Assembly: GCA_947624245.1 (NCBI GenBank) | Contig: CANQJL010000027.1 | Coordinates: 1-35,487, forward strand | DNA: 35,487 nt | Source of the DNA: an uncultured Acetatifactor sp. | GTDB taxonomy: Bacteria; Bacillota; Clostridia; Lachnospirales; Lachnospiraceae | Direction of reading: 5' to 3' | Shown here: positions 32,255 through 35,487 of the stretch, one piece after another | Numbering within the stretch: the first letter of the stretch is position 1 | Layout of the letters: every line of letters starts with the position of its first letter | The notes under the pieces: generated by a model | Database searches by the model: none | Seen by the model: the letters and a program-made list of their open reading frames with translations, nothing else | What the model was told of the DNA's origin: nothing | Translations under genes and position numbers: made by a program

Positions 32255-32599
32255 ATGGAAGAGAATACGTATATTCACGTAAAGGAAACGGTGTTGAAAC
32301 AGATAGACGAAAAAATGCCGCCGGAGGAGGAGCTGCAGGATCTGGCGGAGTTCTTCAAGGTGTTCGGCGACACCACAAGGCTGAAGATTTTGTATGTGCT
32401 GCTCTGCTCCGAGATGTGCGTCTATGACATCGCCGCCGTGCTGGGTATGTCCCAGTCCGCCATCTCCCACCAGCTGCGGGTGCTGAAACAGCTTGATCTT
32501 GTAAAGCACCGCAGGGACGGAAAGACCATCTTTTATTCCCTTGCCGATTCCCACATCGTGACGATACTCAGTCAGGGACTGGATCATATTGAAGAATGA
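32255..32599 (+). CDS. ArsR/SmtB-family metal-sensing repressor (zinc-type site)
   Basis: A 114-residue winged-helix regulator. The DNA-reading helix is SQSAISHQLRVLKQLDLV, with the beta wing RRDGKTIFYSL. The last helix holds DSH, ten residues, H, two residues, E: the exact DXHX10HXXE alpha-5 zinc site of SmtB/CzrA-type sensors. The alpha-3 region (EMCVYDIA) has only one Cys, so an arsenic or lead/cadmium-type thiolate site is unlikely. Such proteins release DNA when zinc binds. It lies after apbE and before a shared terminator; no metal exporter is adjacent, so its targets must be elsewhere. Confidence 0.9.
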   Translation: MEENTYIHVKETVLKQIDEKMPPEEELQDLAEFFKVFGDTTRLKILYVLLCSEMCVYDIAAVLGMSQSAISHQLRVLKQLDLVKHRRDGKTIFYSLADSHIVTILSQGLDHIEE

Positions 32600-32610
32600 T
32601 CCGTTTATAA

Positions 32611-32658
32611 AAAGGCATCTGCAAAAGCGGTGAGACCGCGAAAGCAGATGCCTTTTTG
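32611..32658. terminator. Bidirectional terminator between the ArsR gene and cstA
   Basis: A 12-bp perfect outer stem (32611-32622 with 32644-32655) with an inner CGGT/ACCG helix in the loop, T run on the plus side (32653-32657) and A run on the left that gives a T run on the minus strand. It serves the convergent arsR-type gene and cstA. Confidence 0.85.
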
Positions 32659-32690
32659 ATTATTTCGGTGTAAAACCTACGGCAGGCAGA

Positions 32691-34397
32691 TTATGCCGCC
32701 GCTTTCTTTTTGTTTGCCTGTGCGGCAAATGTCTGGATGCCCTCGATCACAAGAATGATGGCGAGAACGACCATGGCAGCCGCAAAGAGCATCTGGAACC
32801 AGTCGCCCCATGCAGCGGTACCGCCGGCAACAAGCTTTATCTTGGCGATTACAGTCATGACAAGGCTGGTGGTGGTAGCAATCAGCATGAATGCCATGGG
32901 AATGTAGAACATCTTGTTGTTCTTACCGGCATTGCCCAGCCATGCACAGACAGCCATGAGAGCAATACCTGCCAGGAGCTGGTTGGCAGCGCCGAACAGA
33001 CCCCAGATCTGGCTCAGACTGAGCCCGCCCAGGATACAGCCGATGACTACCATGAGCAGTGTGCCGGTCAGAGGATAAGTGAGCACCTTGCGAATGCCCT
33101 TGGCGTCTTTGTAGGTCGCCTCATCTTTCTTCAGGAACAGCTCAGTGAACATGAAGCGGCTCAGACGGGTACCGGTATCCAGACTGGTCAGCGCGAACAC
33201 GGACACCGCCAGTGTGAGCAGCGCATAGATCACGTTGTACACGGCGGAGGTGCTTGTGCCGAACGTAGAGGCGATACCTGCCGCAAATGCAGCGGAGGGA
33301 GAACCGAACTCTCCGTCGGTGTATGCCTTATATACCATACCCACCGCAATCAGGGAAATCACGCCCAGCGCGGACTCGATCAGCATGGAGCCGTAACCGA
33401 TGGGCTGGGCATCCTTTTCATTTGCCAGCTGTTTGGAAGAAGTACCTGTGGAGATCAGACTGTGGAAGCCGGAACATGCACCGCAGGCAACCGTGACGAA
33501 CAGTGTGGGGAACAGAGTGCCGAGGCTGGTCTTCCAGCCGATAAATGCAGGGAGTTGGAAGGTCGCCGTTCCGGTAAATGCGGAAGCCACGATACCAACC
33601 AGCGCCACGGCCATCATCGCATAGAGCAGGAAGCTGGACAGATAGTCGCGGGGCTGCAGCAGGATCCACACGGGGACCAGCGAAGCTATCGTGAGGTAGA
33701 CGCCGATCATAACGATCCATGCGGTACGGTTCATTGCAAAACCGAAGTTGAGCCCCAGCACGATCATGAGCCCGATGCAGACAATGCCGCCGATGCTGGC
33801 AGGAAGAGTCTTGACACCCAGACGGTTGGTTATCAGACCGTAAGCGATAGCCAGTACAATAAAGAGCATGGAAATAATGGCAGTCGTCTCGTTGCCTGTA
33901 GGACCGCTCCTGAAGCCGAGCGGATTTGTGGAAGCAAATGTTCCGGCCACAACGTTCACGAAGGATGCAATGACAAGGATCAGCACCAGCAGTGCAAAGA
34001 TAATGAAGAGCTTCTTTGCGCGGTCGCCCATGGAATCCTTGATGATCTCACCTACGGATTTGCCGCCGTGACGGACAGATGCAAACAGGGAACCGAAGTC
34101 CTGCAGACCGCCGAAGAAGATACCGCCAATCACGCACCACAAAAATACCGGAAGCCATCCGAACACAGATGCCTGAATAGGTCCGTTGATGGGAGCTGCG
34201 CCTGCAATCGATGAAAAATGGTGTCCCATCAATACGGCAGGTTTTGCCGCAACGTAATCGACACCGTCCTCCATCTCGACAGCAGGTGTTTTTCTGCTGG
34301 GGTCAATGCCCCATTGCTTTGCGAGCCAAGAGCCGTAGAAGACATAGCCCAGGACCAGCAGAACAATTGCTGCTACGATAATCAGAATCGCAGTCAT
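32691..34397 (-). CDS. cstA: Carbon starvation protein A (CstA family) transporter
   Basis: A 568-residue membrane protein with about sixteen helices. N-terminal family features are visible: YVFYGSWLAKQWGID, then GHHFSSIAGAAPINGPI and GGLQDFGSLFASVRHGGKSVGEI. CstA-type proteins take up peptides or pyruvate during carbon limitation; which one here is open. The shortened size fits the Firmicutes form. ATG 34397 follows AGAGGTGTG. It lies 30 bases downstream of two small genes on the same strand and is followed by the shared terminator. Confidence 0.93.
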   Translation of the reverse strand: MTAILIIVAAIVLLVLGYVFYGSWLAKQWGIDPSRKTPAVEMEDGVDYVAAKPAVLMGHHFSSIAGAAPINGPIQASVFGWLPVFLWCVIGGIFFGGLQDFGSLFASVRHGGKSVGEIIKDSMGDRAKKLFIIFALLVLILVIASFVNVVAGTFASTNPLGFRSGPTGNETTAIISMLFIVLAIAYGLITNRLGVKTLPASIGGIVCIGLMIVLGLNFGFAMNRTAWIVMIGVYLTIASLVPVWILLQPRDYLSSFLLYAMMAVALVGIVASAFTGTATFQLPAFIGWKTSLGTLFPTLFVTVACGACSGFHSLISTGTSSKQLANEKDAQPIGYGSMLIESALGVISLIAVGMVYKAYTDGEFGSPSAAFAAGIASTFGTSTSAVYNVIYALLTLAVSVFALTSLDTGTRLSRFMFTELFLKKDEATYKDAKGIRKVLTYPLTGTLLMVVIGCILGGLSLSQIWGLFGAANQLLAGIALMAVCAWLGNAGKNNKMFYIPMAFMLIATTTSLVMTVIAKIKLVAGGTAAWGDWFQMLFAAAMVVLAIILVIEGIQTFAAQANKKKAAA

Positions 34398-34427
34398 AGT
34401 TACACACCTCTTTCTTCTCTCTTTTTC

Positions 34428-34922
34428 TTACTTTGTTATATTGCGAAAGAGCTTCTTCAGGCTTTTTCCCCGTCTGTTACAGAAAAAGTTCCCCGTGGAA
34501 GTCTCTAAAGCAACCATGGAATAATGGCTCCACCCCTGTAAGGTGTGGCGATAGCTTTTGTATCTTTTGGCCTTTTTAATGTAGTCGGCGGCGTCCTGTG
34601 AGATGCACTCCGCCAGCAGGATCAGCACGATATCCGTGTTGCGGTGATTGGAGTGAGGTCTCACTCTCGACATTCCTATTTCCCATGCTTTTTCGTCCAG
34701 AGCCTGTACAGTGGACAGATCGCCGCATTCTGCTGTGGCAAAAAAGACATATTCATGAGAATCCGCCTCGGCGAGCGTTGCGCTTTTTGTGAGAAAGAAC
34801 TGCTCGTCGTGGGTATGGAAGACCGCTTCCGCCGCAAAAGGCTCCGCCGCGCCTTCGGTCGTGACATTATAATAGCGCTCGTAGGATCTTAACAGCGCCT
34901 GCAGCGCTTCCTCTGCCGTCAT
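34428..34922 (-). CDS. Hypothetical protein upstream of cstA
   Basis: A 164-residue soluble-looking protein with no signal peptide and no membrane helix. It has a mixed alpha/beta pattern with a central SRVRPHSNHRNTDIVLILLAE segment and a basic C-terminal tail (FFCNRRGKSLKKLF). I recognise no domain. Its ATG overlaps the stop of the gene before it (ATGA), and cstA begins 30 bases later, so it is translated with both and may support or regulate the transporter. The conserved-looking RPHSNHRNTD stretch would be the part to search. Confidence 0.65.
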   Translation of the reverse strand: MTAEEALQALLRSYERYYNVTTEGAAEPFAAEAVFHTHDEQFFLTKSATLAEADSHEYVFFATAECGDLSTVQALDEKAWEIGMSRVRPHSNHRNTDIVLILLAECISQDAADYIKKAKRYKSYRHTLQGWSHYSMVALETSTGNFFCNRRGKSLKKLFRNITK

Positions 34923-35251
34923 GTGATGTTATCCTCCCTGCGGCGGGTATTCTCCCCCGTATTGCCTGAAGTGTCGTTCGGGACTTGATCCGAGCCGCTG
35001 TCCGCCGCGCCGTTCGGAATTTGATTTAAGTCGCTGCCCGAAGCACCGTTCGGGACCTTGCCTGAGGTGCTGTCCGGTGAGCCGACGACAGCGGCGGGAG
35101 CGAGAGCAAGCATACGCTCCATCAGGACCTTGGCCGCGTGGGAACCCGGGAGCTGGATCTGTGCCAGTTCTCTGTCGGAATCACATATCACGAGATATTC
35201 CACGGCAAAATCGCCCCTGCCGCAGCACATCTTGGCGGGCACGAGCATCAC
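34919..35251 (-). CDS. Hypothetical protein with unclear start; coding frame extends upstream
   Basis: The frame from GTG 35251 codes 110 residues: a beta-rich part (VEYLVICDSDRELAQIQLPG) and a low-complexity tail with three degenerate copies of S-G-x-x-P-N-G/D. The same frame stays open upstream to about 35452 and reads protein-like (APDTPSEETLRAEYKAAQ, then RFYLRSARKVYYISYSDI), strongly suggesting that the real protein is about 50 residues longer. No ATG, GTG or TTG exists in that frame there. An ATG at 35409 is one base out of frame. Either a one-base deletion just after the start, a rare start codon, or a sequence error is likely. The stop overlaps the next start (ATGA). The function is unknown; it shares a transcript with cstA. 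Confidence 0.5.
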   Translation of the reverse strand: MMLVPAKMCCGRGDFAVEYLVICDSDRELAQIQLPGSHAAKVLMERMLALAPAAVVGSPDSTSGKVPNGASGSDLNQIPNGAADSGSDQVPNDTSGNTGENTRRREDNIT

Positions 35252-35417
35252 GCGGCGAAAATAGCGGTAAATATCGGAGTAGGAGATATAATAGACCTTA
35301 CGGGCAGAGCGCAGATAGAATCGCTTTTCCCCGAGACGGATCTTGCCGATTTCCTGTGCGGCCTTATATTCCGCGCGAAGCGTTTCCTCTGACGGCGTAT
35401 CCGGCGCATTGTTTGTT

Positions 35418-35469
35418 GAGGTAAGATAACGTAACCTTTTTTGCAGAGGGCGTTATCTTACCTCTTTTT
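35418..35469 (+). terminator. Perfect inverted repeat with T run at the right edge
   Basis: A 14-bp perfect stem (35418-35431 with 35451-35464), a 19-base loop and TTTTT at 35465-35469. It has terminator shape for plus-strand transcription, but no plus-strand gene ends here. On the minus strand it lies directly upstream of the gene with the missing start codon and could be a leader structure. The stretch 35252-35487 otherwise holds only the upstream extension of that reading frame. Confidence 0.65.
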
Positions 35470-35487
35470 GATGTATGTTAGATAGCA

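Noticed and set aside
33462..34214. A 250-codon plus-strand frame rich in Asp, His and Gln
   Set aside because: It is the complement of the membrane helices of cstA, which explains the polar composition.

Overview
The window looks like a chromosomal piece of a Lachnospiraceae-type Clostridia genome. It is moderately GC-rich, has strong purine-rich Shine-Dalgarno sites, a class A RNase P RNA, a dgt-dnaG-rpoD-trmK run, and several protein families that I associate mainly with gut Clostridia (DUF6320, NusG domain II, Gx transporter, CmpB-like membrane proteins). I see no phage, insertion sequence, CRISPR array or plasmid function. This is a core-type region with a few accessory pockets.

Layout. 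1-125: tRNA-Leu(CAG) and its terminator. 178-3190: a three-gene set of an HHxxxDG acyltransferase, a zinc-ribbon membrane protein and a hormone-sensitive-lipase-type hydrolase. 3234-5522: a large DUF2339-like membrane protein with a 5 x 36-bp tandem repeat. 5601-12047: the housekeeping run dgt, dnaG, rpoD, trmK and a TGS/uridine-kinase fusion. 12053-13675: a GT-C-type membrane glycosyltransferase. 13705-14138: promoter, rnpB and a long hairpin. 14263-15030: an exported trypsin-like protease. 15175-17307: two COG0523 (CobW-type) metal GTPases, one with a very long His-rich insert and one fused to a DUF1980/YcgQ-like domain. 17334-19789: YlmH-like S4 protein, CmpB-like membrane protein and a two-TM hypothetical. 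19926-22816: an OmpR-type two-component system with a possible operator. 22821-24262 (minus): pyrI and pyrB. 24329-24865 (minus): nitroreductase. 25071-25970: a small PH-like protein and a second CmpB-like protein. 26027-30102: a compact folate operon folC-folE-HD-folP-folBK. 30110-32599: Gx transporter and NusG-II protein facing an ApbE lipoprotein followed by an SmtB-type zinc-sensor repressor. 32691-35251 (minus): cstA preceded by two small hypotheticals.

How the genes fit together. The folate genes supply most steps from GTP to polyglutamated folate. The usual pyrophosphohydrolase is not recognisable, and an HD-domain hydrolase sits in the position where it could act. Metal (probably zinc) handling recurs: two GTPase metallochaperone candidates, one fused to a domain from a permease that normally partners such GTPases, and an ArsR-family repressor with a complete alpha-5 zinc-site motif. 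The ApbE/NusG-II/Gx set resembles flavinylation modules of extracytosolic electron transfer. No single dramatic unknown system is visible. The best candidates for something undescribed are the COG0523-DUF1980 fusion, the HD protein of the folate operon, and the acyltransferase/DUF6320/hydrolase triad. The right-hand edge has a coding frame that lacks a start codon and lies against a perfect inverted repeat.
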